A stretch of DNA of 64,000 bases from Silanimonas sp021297925 (GCA_027532825.1 JAPZTL010000008.1:248001-312000); one strand, 5' to 3'; positions 19,452 to 33,069 are shown, numbered from the stretch's first letter. The notes: generated by a model not told the origin, from the letters alone. Numbers and translations: made by a program.

Positions 19452-20540
19452 ATGACGTGGACCCCCGACGACTTCGAGGCCCTCCGGCCCATGGGCTGGC
19501 GCGAGGATGCACCCGCCGCTCGGGCGCTGCTCGGCCTGCCGCGGGCCGCGATCGCCCGCGTGGTCGGGCAGCATCGCAACGCCTACGTGGTGGCCACCAC
19601 GCTCGACGAGGCCCGCCGCGTGCAGCCGCCCGCGGCGTGGACACGCCCCCGCTTCCGCGCCGAGGACCGCGCCGTGGTCGGCGACTGGGTGCTGCTGGAT
19701 GCGAAGGGCGAGGCCATCACCGAACTGCTGCCGCGCCACGCCCTGCTGCGCCGCGCCGCCGCCGGCGAGCACTACCAGCAGCAGCCGATCGCGGCGAACA
19801 TCGACCACGTGCTGGTGGTCACCGGCCTCGACGGTGACTTCAACCCGCGCCGCATCGAACGCTACCTGCTGCTGGTGCAGGCCAGCGGCGCGGCCCCGGT
19901 GCTGGTCCTCACCAAGTCTGATCTCGCCGGCGAGCTGTCCGGCGCCGCCGCCGACCTGCTGCAACCGCTGGTGGATGCCGGCTTTCCGCTGCACATCGTC
20001 AACGGCAAGGACGCGGCCAGCGCGGCCGTGCTGGTGCCCTACCTCGGGCCGGGTCGCAGCTGCGTGCTGGTCGGCAGTTCGGGCGCGGGGAAATCCACGT
20101 TGACCAACACCCTGCTGGGCCGCGAGAAGATGAAGACGGCCGAGGTGCGCGAGACCGACTCGCGGGGTCGTCACACGACCACCTCGCGGGTGCTGATCCC
20201 GCTGCCGCAGGGCGGCTGCCTGATCGACACGCCGGGCATGCGCGAGCTCAAGCTCGTCGGCGAGGAGGACCTGAGCGACAAGGTCTTCGAGGACATCGAG
20301 GCGCTGGCCGGCGAATGCCGCTTCCGTGATTGCGCCCACCTCAACGAGCCGGGCTGCGCGGTGCAAGCCGCGCTCGAGGCCGGTGAGCTCGACGAGGCGC
20401 GCTGGGCCCACTACGTCAAGCTGCGCGACGAGCGGGACGCCGCGGCGACCACGCTGGCCGCTCGGCGGCAGGAGGCGCGGCAGGCGCCGAAGGGCGGGCG
20501 GCCGAAGCCGGGCGGCAAGGACAAGTTCGGGCGGCGCTGA
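19452..20540 (+). CDS. rsgA: Small ribosomal subunit biogenesis GTPase RsgA
   Basis: 362 residues. Circularly permuted GTPase that checks late maturation of the 30S subunit. An OB-fold N-domain (about 40-105, RAVVGDWVLLD) precedes the G domain in permuted order: G4 LTKSD, then G1 GSSGAGKSTLTN near residue 214, switch region RGRHTTTSR, and G3 DTPGMREL near residue 262. A zinc-binding C-terminal domain follows (GECRFRDCAHLNEPGC), and the basic tail GGRPKPGGKDKFGRR probably contacts rRNA. No RBS precedes the ATG at 19452; see the candidate leaderless promoter. Homologues are usually about 350 residues. Confidence 0.96.
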   Translation: MTWTPDDFEALRPMGWREDAPAARALLGLPRAAIARVVGQHRNAYVVATTLDEARRVQPPAAWTRPRFRAEDRAVVGDWVLLDAKGEAITELLPRHALLRRAAAGEHYQQQPIAANIDHVLVVTGLDGDFNPRRIERYLLLVQASGAAPVLVLTKSDLAGELSGAAADLLQPLVDAGFPLHIVNGKDAASAAVLVPYLGPGRSCVLVGSSGAGKSTLTNTLLGREKMKTAEVRETDSRGRHTTTSRVLIPLPQGGCLIDTPGMRELKLVGEEDLSDKVFEDIEALAGECRFRDCAHLNEPGCAVQAALEAGELDEARWAHYVKLRDERDAAATTLAARRQEARQAPKGGRPKPGGKDKFGRR

Positions 20541-20729
20541 TGGAGGACGCGCGCCTGCCGTCGTGAGGCTGGCGCCCCCGCAAGGCGAACCTGCCATCGA
20601 CGCGGGGTATCCGCTTTCCGCTCGGTCGCCCATCCATGGGCTCACTCGCGCCGCTCGCCTTCCGTGGCTCGCTATCGCGGATCACCCCACGCCGAGCGCG
20701 GTTCGCTGCGCGGCCGAGCGTCGATGCCC

Positions 20730-21116
20730 TCAATCGTCCTCGCCCGACAGCACCCGCTTCTGCATCGCGTCGAGGTAGGCGTCGGCCTCGGCCGTCGAGC
20801 TGAAGATCTCGGAGAAGGGCACCGCCTTCACCAGGTCGAAGACCTTGCGGATCTGCGGCTGCGGGTTCGCGACCAGCACCTTGCCGCCGCGCGAGCCGAT
20901 GGCCTTGCGCGCCTTGAACACGGTGCGCAGGCCGGCCGAGCTGATGTACTCGAGGCCGGTCAGGTCCAGCACAAGCAACTGCACGCCGGGGTCGGAGAGC
21001 GCGGGCTCGAGCGCCGCGTCGGCGATCTGGTAGGTGTGGGTGTCGAGGTGGCCGGCGAGGCGGCAGGTGCGCTTGGCGCCGTCGCCTTCGAGGGCGATGC
21101 GCAGGTCGTCGCTCAT
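20730..21116 (-). CDS. STAS-domain anti-sigma factor antagonist (SpoIIAA/RsbV-like)
   Basis: 128 residues, one STAS domain. Such proteins switch partners: dephosphorylated they bind an anti-sigma kinase, phosphorylated they let go. The phospho-acceptor is in LEYISSAGLRTVF (SS near residue 60), preceded by the beta strand LLVLDLTG. Its ATG overlaps the stop of the upstream sensor phosphatase/kinase gene (ATGA, 21113-21116), so the two are co-translated. The cognate target (a sigma factor or an adaptor) is not in the window. Confidence 0.9.
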   Translation of the reverse strand: MSDDLRIALEGDGAKRTCRLAGHLDTHTYQIADAALEPALSDPGVQLLVLDLTGLEYISSAGLRTVFKARKAIGSRGGKVLVANPQPQIRKVFDLVKAVPFSEIFSSTAEADAYLDAMQKRVLSGEDD

Positions 21117-23434
21117 GGCGGATTCCTTGGAAGGACGAGGGTGAGTCGGTTGCGGTCGTCCTCGCGCGCGTAGATCGCGTCGAGGGCCATGGTCTTGATC
21201 AGGTGGATGCCGAGGCCGCCGATGGGGCGGTCGAGGTCATTCTCGTCGAGTTCGAGATCCGGCGTGTCGAGCGGGTTGAACGCCGCGCCGTCGTCGACGA
21301 TCCGCAGGGTGATGGTGCGCTCGGTGAAGGACAGGTCGACGCTGCAGTCCCCGGCGCCGCCATGGTCCAGCGCGTTCGCGAGGAGTTCCTCCAGCACCAG
21401 CCGAACGTCCGACTGCCCCTCGGCGTCGATGCCCTGGCTGGCGAGGCATTCGTCGATGGCGCGGTTCATCGCCCGCAGGCCGGCGGGCCAGATCGAGAAG
21501 TGCATCGCGGTGTCCTGCGGCTGTTCGGGGGCGACCAACCCGACCGCCAGTAGGGTGATGTCGTCCGCCGGTTCGGCGCCCTCGGCGAAGGCCTCGACGG
21601 CGGCGACCACGTCGGCCACGCGCTGCTCGGCGGTGCGCCCCGGGACGGACAGCACGGCGTGCAGCCGCGCCTCGCCGAAGAGTTCGCCATGGCGGTCGCG
21701 GGCCTCGGTCACGCCGTCGGTGAAGCAGAACAGGCAGTCGCCCGGGGCCAGCATCCCGGCGTGGCCCTCGCCGTAGGCGTCCGGGTCGATGCCCAGCGGG
21801 GCGCCGGTCTCCATCGCCAAGGCCTCGACTCGGCCGTCGGCCCGTACCCGCAGCGGCAGCTCGTGCCCGGAGCTCGCGACCTCGAACAGGCCGGTGTGCG
21901 GGTCGACCAGCCCGCACAGCGCCGTCGCGAACATGCAGTTCTCGTTGCCCTCGGCGAGTCGCGGCGCGGCGCGTGCCAGCATCATCGCGGTGGAATCGGT
22001 GCTGCGCGCCGTGGCCTCGAGCACGGCGACCGTGCGTGCCATGAAGAGCGCCGCGGGCACCCCCTTGTCGCTGATGTCGCCGATGGCGAACCAGACCATG
22101 CCGTCCTCGCGCGGGTGGAAGGCATAGAAGTCGCCACCGACGCTCTTCGCCGGCTTGAGGTACGTCTGGATGTCGAGGCGGCCCTCCGCCACGTCGACGG
22201 CGGTGGAGGGCGGCAGCATCGACTGCTGCAGGTCATAGGCGAGGCGGAGTTCGCTGTCGAGCTTCTGCTGTTCGAGGGCCAGCCGCTGGGTCTGGGCCAT
22301 CTGCTGGCGCAGCGCCGTGTCGGCGGCGTCCAGCGCGCGGGCGAGTTGGCCGATCTCGTCGCGGCGGCCCAGCAGCGCGTGCGGCATCGCGAAGCCCTCA
22401 CGTGCGAGCTTCTGGGCGCTGTCGCCGAGCTGCACGAGCGGCCGGGTCACGCGTCGCGCGAGCGCGTTGCTGAGCAGCGCCAGCAGCAGGATCGCGATGA
22501 GGGTCCCGCCGACGAAGCGCCACGCCGCCTCGCGCAGCGGCGCCAGCACCACCGCATCGTCGAGCAGGGCGACCAGCCGCCAGTCGCCGCCCACGCCAAT
22601 CGCGGTTCCGCGACGGCCGTCCGCGAGATCGACGAGGCGGCCGTCCAGCGATGCGTCGAGTGGCGCGGTGAGCCGGACCAGGGTGCCGTCGTTCGGCGGG
22701 GGCGTCCCGATCGACAGCCAACGCGAGTCGCCGACCCACGACGGTCCCTTGAAGAGGATCGCCTGGAGGCGCGGATCGTCACGGAAGGGGGCGAGCGCCC
22801 GGTTGAAGGCGTCGATCGGCACATCGAGGCTCGCCATCCCGCGCGCCATGCCGCCGCCGTTGGGCAGCGGCTGGTTGAGCGTGACCATCCAGCGCCCGCC
22901 GGCGGTGTCGTTGAAGTACGGCGCGGACCAGCGGGGCCCGGTCGCGACCACGGTGTCGCGGTACCAGGGCTGGGCCGTGACGTCCAGGCCGTCCTCGAGC
23001 AGGTCGCTGTGGTGCAACACGCGACCCCGCCGCCCGGCGTAGAGCGCCCAAGGGCGATCCCCTCGCGGCGAGGCCACGGCCTCGAGGGCCAGCAGGCCTC
23101 CGGCGATGGCCGGACCCGACGATACCGTCGCGTCGAGCAGGGCCCGGGCCCGGGCCTCGTCCCCGGCGATCGCGGCCTCGGCGCGGGCCAGCATGGCCGC
23201 CGAGACCTCGACGCTGCCGACCAGGCCCCGCAGCTCCGCGCCCGTGCGCTGCAGGCTCAGCTGCAACGTCGCTTCGCTGTCGGCCAGCGATCGGCGTTCG
23301 GCCACCTTGTACAGCGCGATGCCTGCGAGCGCCGCGGCGATCGTGGCGCCGGCGCCGATCCACGCCGCCACGCGGGTCCGCAGGCTGCGTCGCCGGCCTG
23401 GGCGGGGCACTTGCTCGGGGCGGAGGTCGGGCAT
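21113..23434 (-). CDS. Membrane sensor: Cache-HAMP-PP2C (RsbU/SpoIIE) phosphatase fused to an RsbW-like kinase domain
   Basis: 773 residues. A transmembrane helix near residues 20-40 (VAAWIGAGATIAAALAGIAL) and a second near 300-318 (GGTLIAILLLALLSNAL) bracket a periplasmic double-Cache-like sensor (PWYRDTV, GGRWMVTLNQPL). A HAMP helix pair with RRVTRPLVQLGDSAQKLA follows, then a PP2C/SpoIIE phosphatase (GGDFYAF, FAIGDISDKGVPAALFMA, FTDGVTEARDRHGELFG, ADDITLLAVG) and finally a GHKL ATPase of the anti-sigma kinase type (VLEELLANALDHGG, PIGGLGIHLIKTM). It can therefore in principle both phosphorylate and dephosphorylate the STAS partner encoded next. ATG 23434 is preferred over an upstream TTG at 23470. 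Confidence 0.93.
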   Translation of the reverse strand: MPDLRPEQVPRPGRRRSLRTRVAAWIGAGATIAAALAGIALYKVAERRSLADSEATLQLSLQRTGAELRGLVGSVEVSAAMLARAEAAIAGDEARARALLDATVSSGPAIAGGLLALEAVASPRGDRPWALYAGRRGRVLHHSDLLEDGLDVTAQPWYRDTVVATGPRWSAPYFNDTAGGRWMVTLNQPLPNGGGMARGMASLDVPIDAFNRALAPFRDDPRLQAILFKGPSWVGDSRWLSIGTPPPNDGTLVRLTAPLDASLDGRLVDLADGRRGTAIGVGGDWRLVALLDDAVVLAPLREAAWRFVGGTLIAILLLALLSNALARRVTRPLVQLGDSAQKLAREGFAMPHALLGRRDEIGQLARALDAADTALRQQMAQTQRLALEQQKLDSELRLAYDLQQSMLPPSTAVDVAEGRLDIQTYLKPAKSVGGDFYAFHPREDGMVWFAIGDISDKGVPAALFMARTVAVLEATARSTDSTAMMLARAAPRLAEGNENCMFATALCGLVDPHTGLFEVASSGHELPLRVRADGRVEALAMETGAPLGIDPDAYGEGHAGMLAPGDCLFCFTDGVTEARDRHGELFGEARLHAVLSVPGRTAEQRVADVVAAVEAFAEGAEPADDITLLAVGLVAPEQPQDTAMHFSIWPAGLRAMNRAIDECLASQGIDAEGQSDVRLVLEELLANALDHGGAGDCSVDLSFTERTITLRIVDDGAAFNPLDTPDLELDENDLDRPIGGLGIHLIKTMALDAIYAREDDRNRLTLVLPRNPP

Positions 23435-23515
23435 GCCTGCAAGGCTGCGACCACGGCGGTTCGCGGTCAACGCTCGGCGCTATGCTTGCCCCATCCTCCC
23501 GGGCCGTCGAGGGCC

Positions 23516-24814
23516 GTGACCGATCACCTCGCCACCCTCGCCGCGCTCGACGCCCGCCTCGTCCGCGCGACGCGCCGCCTCCGCCTGCTCCAAGCCGTGA
23601 GCTGGCGCCGCCGCGTGCAGGCCGAGTTCCTCGACCGATGGCGCCGTGGCGTCCATCGCCTCCCGGAACCCGATTACGAGGCCGAGGACCTCGGCGACGT
23701 GCGTTCGGAGCTGCGCGCCATCGCCGCGGCCTGCGACCCGGAGACGCCGCTGGGCTTGTACCTGAAGCGCACCGCCGACAGCTGGCACACGACCGCCGCC
23801 CTGCTCGAGGCCGTCGGCACCGCCGGCGTCACCGAGCATTCGATCCGGCTGTTCGGACGCCCGGGCGACATGCTGCCGGGCGGCCAAGTCTCCGGGCTCG
23901 ATGCCGCGCTGCACTTCGTGCGGATCGCCGACGAGCTGGACGCCGAACTCCGCGGTGGGGACGACGACGATGCCGTCGAGGCGGCCACGGTCCGCGACCG
24001 GCTCCAGATCGACCTCGACGCCTTCTTCGGCGCCGGTCAGGTGGCCGTGGAGCTCGATGCCGACCTCATCGCGAAGGCCGCCGCCGGACCGACGCGCCTC
24101 CGGCTGCGCGCCGGGGCCGCCTTCAGCGAGTACGACGTGCACCAGTTGCGCGAGCACGAGGCCTTCGTCCACACGCTGACCGCCCTCAACGGCCGGGCCC
24201 AGCCCCATTTCGGCTCGCTGGCGCGCACCTCGCCGCGGATCATCCCGACGCAGGAGGGGCTCGCCACGTTTGCCGAGCTGATCACCGGCCACATCGACAT
24301 CGAGCGCATGAAGCGCATCAGCCTGCGCATCCTCGCCATCGACATGGCGCTGCGCGGCGCCGACTTCATCGACGTGTTCCGCTTCTTCCTCGAGGCCGGC
24401 CAGCGCGAGGCGGAGAGCTTCGCGTCGGCGGCCCGCGTGTTCCGCGGCGTGCCGTTGACGGGCGGCGCGGCCTTCACCAAGGACGGCGTCTACCTCGCCG
24501 GCCTCGTCCGCGTGCACACTTTCTTCCGCTGGTGCCTGAGGCACCGGAAGCTGGCGCTGACCCACCGGCTGTTCGCTGGCAAGCTGGCGCTGGAGGACGT
24601 CTTCGACCTCGCCCCCGCGTTCGAGGACGGTTCGATCGCCCCGCCGCGCTTCCTTCCCCCCTGGGCCCGCCGGGCCAACGGGCTCGCCGGCCTGCTGGCG
24701 TTCTCGCTGTTCGCCAACACGATCCGGCTCGACCGGGTCGACCTCGGTCGCCAGGACGCGATGCCCGCGCTGTTCGGCGTCCCGGAGCCCGCGGCCCGCG
24801 ACGCCCCGCGCTGA
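23516..24814 (+). CDS. QEGLA-motif protein (DUF1704, flavohemoglobin expression-modulating family)
   Basis: 432 residues, GTG start at 23516 with GAGGG just upstream. It matches the family annotated as flavohemoglobin expression-modulating QEGLA motif protein (DUF1704). Two landmarks are visible: HEAFVH at residues 214-219, an HExxxH zinc-metallopeptidase-like motif, and PTQEGLATFAE with QEGLA at 246-250, whose Glu could be the third metal ligand. This layout is shared with the MATCAP tyrosine carboxypeptidase family, so a peptidase activity is possible, but the bacterial substrate is not known to me. No signal peptide or membrane segment. It is divergent from the sensor phosphatase gene and stands alone before maeB. 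Confidence 0.88.
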   Translation: MTDHLATLAALDARLVRATRRLRLLQAVSWRRRVQAEFLDRWRRGVHRLPEPDYEAEDLGDVRSELRAIAAACDPETPLGLYLKRTADSWHTTAALLEAVGTAGVTEHSIRLFGRPGDMLPGGQVSGLDAALHFVRIADELDAELRGGDDDDAVEAATVRDRLQIDLDAFFGAGQVAVELDADLIAKAAAGPTRLRLRAGAAFSEYDVHQLREHEAFVHTLTALNGRAQPHFGSLARTSPRIIPTQEGLATFAELITGHIDIERMKRISLRILAIDMALRGADFIDVFRFFLEAGQREAESFASAARVFRGVPLTGGAAFTKDGVYLAGLVRVHTFFRWCLRHRKLALTHRLFAGKLALEDVFDLAPAFEDGSIAPPRFLPPWARRANGLAGLLAFSLFANTIRLDRVDLGRQDAMPALFGVPEPAARDAPR

Positions 24815-24866
24815 GCGCGTCCGCCGGGCCATACGCCGGCGTGCGCTGGGGGGCTGGGGCCGTGGC

Positions 24867-24872
24867 TAGAAT
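24867..24872 (+). promoter_or_regulatory. Candidate -10 box of maeB
   Basis: TAGAAT within GGCTAGAATGCGGCT, 27 bases before the maeB ATG. The block resembles the aceE, rsmC, usp and lipA candidates in this window. No convincing -35 box was found. Confidence 0.4.
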
Positions 24873-24899
24873 GCGGCTCCGATTCCAACGACCGCCGTG

Positions 24900-27179
<2,280 letters not shown>

Positions 27180-27186
27180 CCCCGAG

Positions 27187-28200
27187 ATGGCCGCGAGCTC
27201 GTCCGTTCCCCGCGCCAGCATCCTGATGCTGGCATGGAAGGCCGAGGCGACGATCGTCGAAGCCCTCGAGGGGGCGCTGGCCCAGACGGTGCCCTGCGAG
27301 ATCCTCGTCTCCGACGATGCTTCGCCGGACGGTGGATTCGAGCGGGCCCGGGCCTTCCTTGCCGGTCGGCCGCCGATGGGAGCCCCCCACGAGGTGCGAC
27401 TGCTGCGCCAGCCCACCAATCTCGGGCTCACCGCCCACCTGAACCGCCTGATCTCGGAAGCCCGTGGCGAGGTGATCGTCGTGATGGCCGCCGACGACGT
27501 CAGCGAGCCCGGTCGCGTCGCCGCCCTGCTCTCGGCCTTCGATGCTGACGCGGGCGCTTTCGTTGCCGGCTCGGCGTGGACGGCTTTCGGCGACGGTCGT
27601 CCGGAGGAGGCCGGCCGCTCTCGCCTGCCCGCGCGGTTCGGCCTTGCCGACTTCGTGGCCAGCGGACGCATGAGCACCTTGCTCGGCGCCACGATCGCCT
27701 TCCGCCGCGAGGTCGTCGACCGCTTCGGCCCCCTCGCCGGCCATGTCGAGGACAACGTGCTCAGCCTCCGCGGTGCCCTGCTCGGCGGGGGCGTCAACCT
27801 GCCCCGGCCGCTGGTGCGCTATCGCCGCAGCCCCGAGAGCCTGGGCCAGTGGCTGTTTGCCCGCGACGACGGTCGCGACGCCCGGGCTCGCCGCTACCGC
27901 CGCACGGTGGCGATGTACCGTGCGGTGGCCGACGACCTCGAGGGCGCGATGCGGTCGGTCGGTGCCGGGCTCGGCGAGGCGGCGCGACGCGACGCCGTCG
28001 ACATCGTCGCGATGTACCGGCTTGAAGCCGAGGCCCGGGAGGCGCTGCTCGACCGGCCGCGCCTGCAGTGGATCGGCCCCATCCTCGCCGGCATGCGCCA
28101 GCGGGGCCTCCGGCGAAAGAGCGCGGAGCGCGCGCTGAAGCTGCTGGTGCCACGGTGCTGGCTTGACCTGCCGCAATCAGAGCCGTCCACGCCGGGCTAG
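27187..28200 (+). CDS. Glycosyltransferase family 2
   Basis: 337 residues. GT-A fold inverting transferase. The N-terminus ASILMLAWKAEATIVEALEGAL is the usual GT2 opening; ILVSDDASPDGG binds the nucleotide sugar; VIVVMAADDVSEPGRV has the DxD-like metal site; an acceptor-side helix LSLRGALLGG follows. No membrane segments, so it acts at the cytoplasmic face. It starts 7 bases after maeB and may be co-transcribed with it. No other polysaccharide genes adjoin, so neither sugar nor acceptor can be stated. Its TAG stop forms part of a candidate promoter for the next gene. Confidence 0.88.
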   Translation: MAASSSVPRASILMLAWKAEATIVEALEGALAQTVPCEILVSDDASPDGGFERARAFLAGRPPMGAPHEVRLLRQPTNLGLTAHLNRLISEARGEVIVVMAADDVSEPGRVAALLSAFDADAGAFVAGSAWTAFGDGRPEEAGRSRLPARFGLADFVASGRMSTLLGATIAFRREVVDRFGPLAGHVEDNVLSLRGALLGGGVNLPRPLVRYRRSPESLGQWLFARDDGRDARARRYRRTVAMYRAVADDLEGAMRSVGAGLGEAARRDAVDIVAMYRLEAEAREALLDRPRLQWIGPILAGMRQRGLRRKSAERALKLLVPRCWLDLPQSEPSTPG

Positions 28201-28203
28201 ACT
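28198..28203 (+). promoter_or_regulatory. Candidate -10 box of the UspA gene
   Basis: TAGACT, whose first three bases are the stop codon of the glycosyltransferase gene, in the context GGGCTAGACTGCGCCGC; the start codon is 31 bases downstream. No -35 match. Confidence 0.35.
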
Positions 28204-28233
28204 GCGCCGCGTATTCCACCCTCGGAGACTCCC

Positions 28234-28653
28234 GTGAACGTCCTGATCGCCGTCGATGGCAGCGCCTTCGGCGCCAAGGCCCTCGAGTACGTCCTCGCCC
28301 AGCCGGCGATGTTCGGCGCGGCCGAGCTGGTCCTCATCCATGTGTCGCAGCCCCTGCCCCCCCGCGCGGCGGCGGCGGTCGGCGCCGAGATCGTGGCCGC
28401 GCAGCATGCGCACGAGCACGACGAAGCCCTCCGGGCGGCGAGGGAGCGCCTCGCGTCCGCCGGTCGCGGGGCGCGTGAAGTGCTGAAGGTGGGCCATCCG
28501 GGGGCGATCATCGCCGACGAGGCGGCGCAGGGCGGCTACGACCTCGTGGTCATGGGATCGCACGGCCACGGCGTGCTCGCAGGCATGCTCCTCGGCTCGA
28601 CCGTCAGCAAGGTGCTTGCTGCCTGCCGCGTCCCCGTGCTCGTCGTGCGTTGA
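28234..28653 (+). CDS. Universal stress protein, UspA family
   Basis: 139 residues, one Usp domain. MNVLIAVDGSAFGAKAL opens the Rossmann-like fold, and the C-terminal ATP loop is intact: VVMGSHGHGVLAGMLLGSTV fits G-x2-G-x9-G-S/T, so this is an ATP-binding member. GTG start with GGAGA about 6 bases upstream. Proteins of this group accumulate in starvation and stress; the precise role is unspecified. Single gene before aceE. Confidence 0.93.
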   Translation: MNVLIAVDGSAFGAKALEYVLAQPAMFGAAELVLIHVSQPLPPRAAAAVGAEIVAAQHAHEHDEALRAARERLASAGRGAREVLKVGHPGAIIADEAAQGGYDLVVMGSHGHGVLAGMLLGSTVSKVLAACRVPVLVVR

Positions 28654-28717
28654 CGTGGGAGCGGCGCATCGATGCGCCGCCGTATTCGTATGCAGCCGCG
28701 GCTTCCCCGCGGCCCGC

Positions 28718-28726
28718 TGCTAGAAT
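28718..28726 (+). promoter_or_regulatory. Candidate extended -10 promoter of aceE
   Basis: TGCTAGAAT is an extended -10 (TGn-TAnnnT) about 71 bases before the aceE start. No good -35 is seen, as expected for extended -10 promoters. Confidence 0.45.
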
Positions 28727-28797
28727 TCCGGCTCTAATCCGCGCCGGCCGCCGGCGCGCCTGATCGACAGCCGCGCAGGGCCGCGGGAGGAACGAGC

Positions 28798-31479
<2,682 letters not shown>

Positions 31480-31552
31480 ATGCAACGGGATGTTTGGAGT
31501 TGCACGAGACTGGAGTGCTGATCTCTTGCTTGGCTACTGAGGGCTTGTGTTC

Positions 31553-32407
31553 ATGGATGAAGTCACCGACCTGACCTTTTCTCTATTCCGCATACAAGTA
31601 CATAAGCCTCGCCAGGTCGACGCTTTTCACTCCCTCGTGGAACCTTCAGTCCTGCTCCGAGAGGCGGTCCGGGAGCGGCCGGAAATTTTTCGTTGGGGGC
31701 GCTCTTGGCTCATCGGAAACCTTCACGATCTCGATCCGGAGTCGCTCTATTTCGCACTGGGTAAACAGCTTCCGCGAGAAGTCTCAGTGCTGGATGATGC
31801 GCGGGATTTTCGCAGCTTTCCGTTGGTCGTCGCGCCCAACACGCACGTGCTGCTCGACCTTCGCTATCAAGTGCTCGCTATCGCCAAGAACCCCACTGTC
31901 TCGCAAAGACTGGGGACGATTGCCAATCGTCTCGCGGAAATCGTTGAATCGTCGCGAGCGGTGCAGAAGTCTGGCTGCTCGATATCGGTTGCCGCCATTG
32001 ATGATCCGACTAACTTCGTCGATCAGGTATGGAGCGCGGTGACGGTAAACAGACTTAAGGTGATCTATAGCCTTCCGAACGTGTGGGACGTGGAGAAGGA
32101 TTTCCAGCGACCGTTTCAGCAGGCGACCCAAGAGCTGAACTCGCGAGAGGGTGCAGCGCAGTTCTCTGGCGAAGATTTGAATCGAAGCAGCGTCATCAAG
32201 CTTGCGCGAGCAGCCACAGCAATTGGCCGGAGCGCCACGGCATGGATCCGGCGGGACAACACGGCGAAGCTGACTAAGGTTTCGACGTCAGGCAATCAGG
32301 CGACGCAGTCGGCGAACGATGTTGATGAGTCGCAGCCGATGAGATGGGCAGTTGGAACGATCGCCTCGATTAGGAGTTTGTACGAGAGTATCCGGCGTCG
32401 TGAGTGA
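31553..32407 (+). CDS. Unknown soluble protein, candidate sensor of a RexAB-like pair
   Basis: 284 residues, no signal peptide or membrane segment, AT-richer than its neighbours. No catalytic motif recognised. The order of visible elements is an N-terminal strand FSLFRIQVHKP, then RWGRSWLIGNLHDLD, a strand pair FRSFPLVVAPNTHVLLDLRYQVLAIAKN, an amphipathic helix LGTIANRLAEIVE, the strand RLKVIYSLPN, and a helical C-terminal third ending in RRR. This order reminds me of DUF4747-like proteins and, more distantly, lambda RexA (279 residues); this is an impression, not an alignment. ATG 31553 is used (GAGGG 9 bases upstream); a GTG at 31547 would add two residues. Its end overlaps the membrane-protein gene by 8 bases, implying a functional pair. 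Function unknown; phage exclusion is inferred from layout and neighbourhood. Confidence 0.7.
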   Translation: MDEVTDLTFSLFRIQVHKPRQVDAFHSLVEPSVLLREAVRERPEIFRWGRSWLIGNLHDLDPESLYFALGKQLPREVSVLDDARDFRSFPLVVAPNTHVLLDLRYQVLAIAKNPTVSQRLGTIANRLAEIVESSRAVQKSGCSISVAAIDDPTNFVDQVWSAVTVNRLKVIYSLPNVWDVEKDFQRPFQQATQELNSREGAAQFSGEDLNRSSVIKLARAATAIGRSATAWIRRDNTAKLTKVSTSGNQATQSANDVDESQPMRWAVGTIASIRSLYESIRRRE

Positions 32408-33023
32408 ACGGCTGAGCCCTTTTTGGATCTGGTTCCTTCGAGGATCGGGAGGCCGACCAGGGTATAGGCGTTTGGTCGATGGCTGGCTGTTCTTTCATTT
32501 TTTTGTCGGTGCTCTGATTGGGGTCGCAGCCGGAGCATCTCTTCCGGAAGTCGCCAAAGATGGGTTGATCCCGGTTCTCGCAATCTTCGTTGGCCTTACC
32601 TTCTCTTGGGCTGGGAACGCCCATGCGCTCCTCCAGTCCGAGGAGATTATTCGATTCGCCGAGGGTAATGCTGCCGGGATTTCTGAGTACGTGCATGTGT
32701 TCCAGCTGTGCATTCTGGTCGTCCTATTCACTGCCTTCGTGTGGCTTATCCCAAGCCTTGAGATTCCCTACCTGCTCCCGGGATCAACACGAGCAACGTT
32801 CGACGCGCTTTCGTCGTGGTTTCTGTTTTCACTTCTTTCGTTGGCCGTGCGAACTAGTTGGCAGACAGTCCTAGGCACAAACCTACTACTGGTGACGCGA
32901 GCGCTGATGATCAGGAAGTCGCGGGGTGGCGCTGCAAGCGAGGCTCCCCCGAAAACACCGACGCCGACGAAGCCTCCCAAACAGAAGAATTCTCGTTCAG
33001 CTTCGAAGCGGTCGAAACGTTAG
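32400..33023 (+). CDS. Unknown four-helix inner-membrane protein, candidate effector of a RexAB-like pair
   Basis: 207 residues from the GTG at 32400, which overlaps the upstream stop by 8 bases; a TTG at 32352 is an unlikely alternative. Four hydrophobic segments: about 28-48 (GWLFFHFFVGALIGVAAGASL), 55-76 (with GLTFSWAGNAHALL), 98-118 (VHVFQLCILVVLFTAFVWLI) and 134-154. A cytoplasmic tail of about 40 residues is almost entirely Pro, Thr, Lys, Arg and Ser (TPTPTKPPKQKNSRSASKRS). It has no enzymatic motif. A small polytopic protein coupled to a soluble partner beside a restriction system suggests an abortive-infection effector that depolarises the membrane, as RexB does; this is inference. 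It could instead be an ordinary membrane protein of unknown role. Confidence 0.7.
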   Translation: MSERLSPFWIWFLRGSGGRPGYRRLVDGWLFFHFFVGALIGVAAGASLPEVAKDGLIPVLAIFVGLTFSWAGNAHALLQSEEIIRFAEGNAAGISEYVHVFQLCILVVLFTAFVWLIPSLEIPYLLPGSTRATFDALSSWFLFSLLSLAVRTSWQTVLGTNLLLVTRALMIRKSRGGAASEAPPKTPTPTKPPKQKNSRSASKRSKR

Positions 33024-33069
33024 GAGGCGTGGCCGGCCTGGTCGGTGTCGTCGGCACCGACGCGGGGCG

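Noticed and set aside
31553..32407. Calling the soluble unknown protein RexA
   Set aside because: No sequence motif shared with RexA could be shown; only size, gene order and partner topology agree, so no gene symbol is given.
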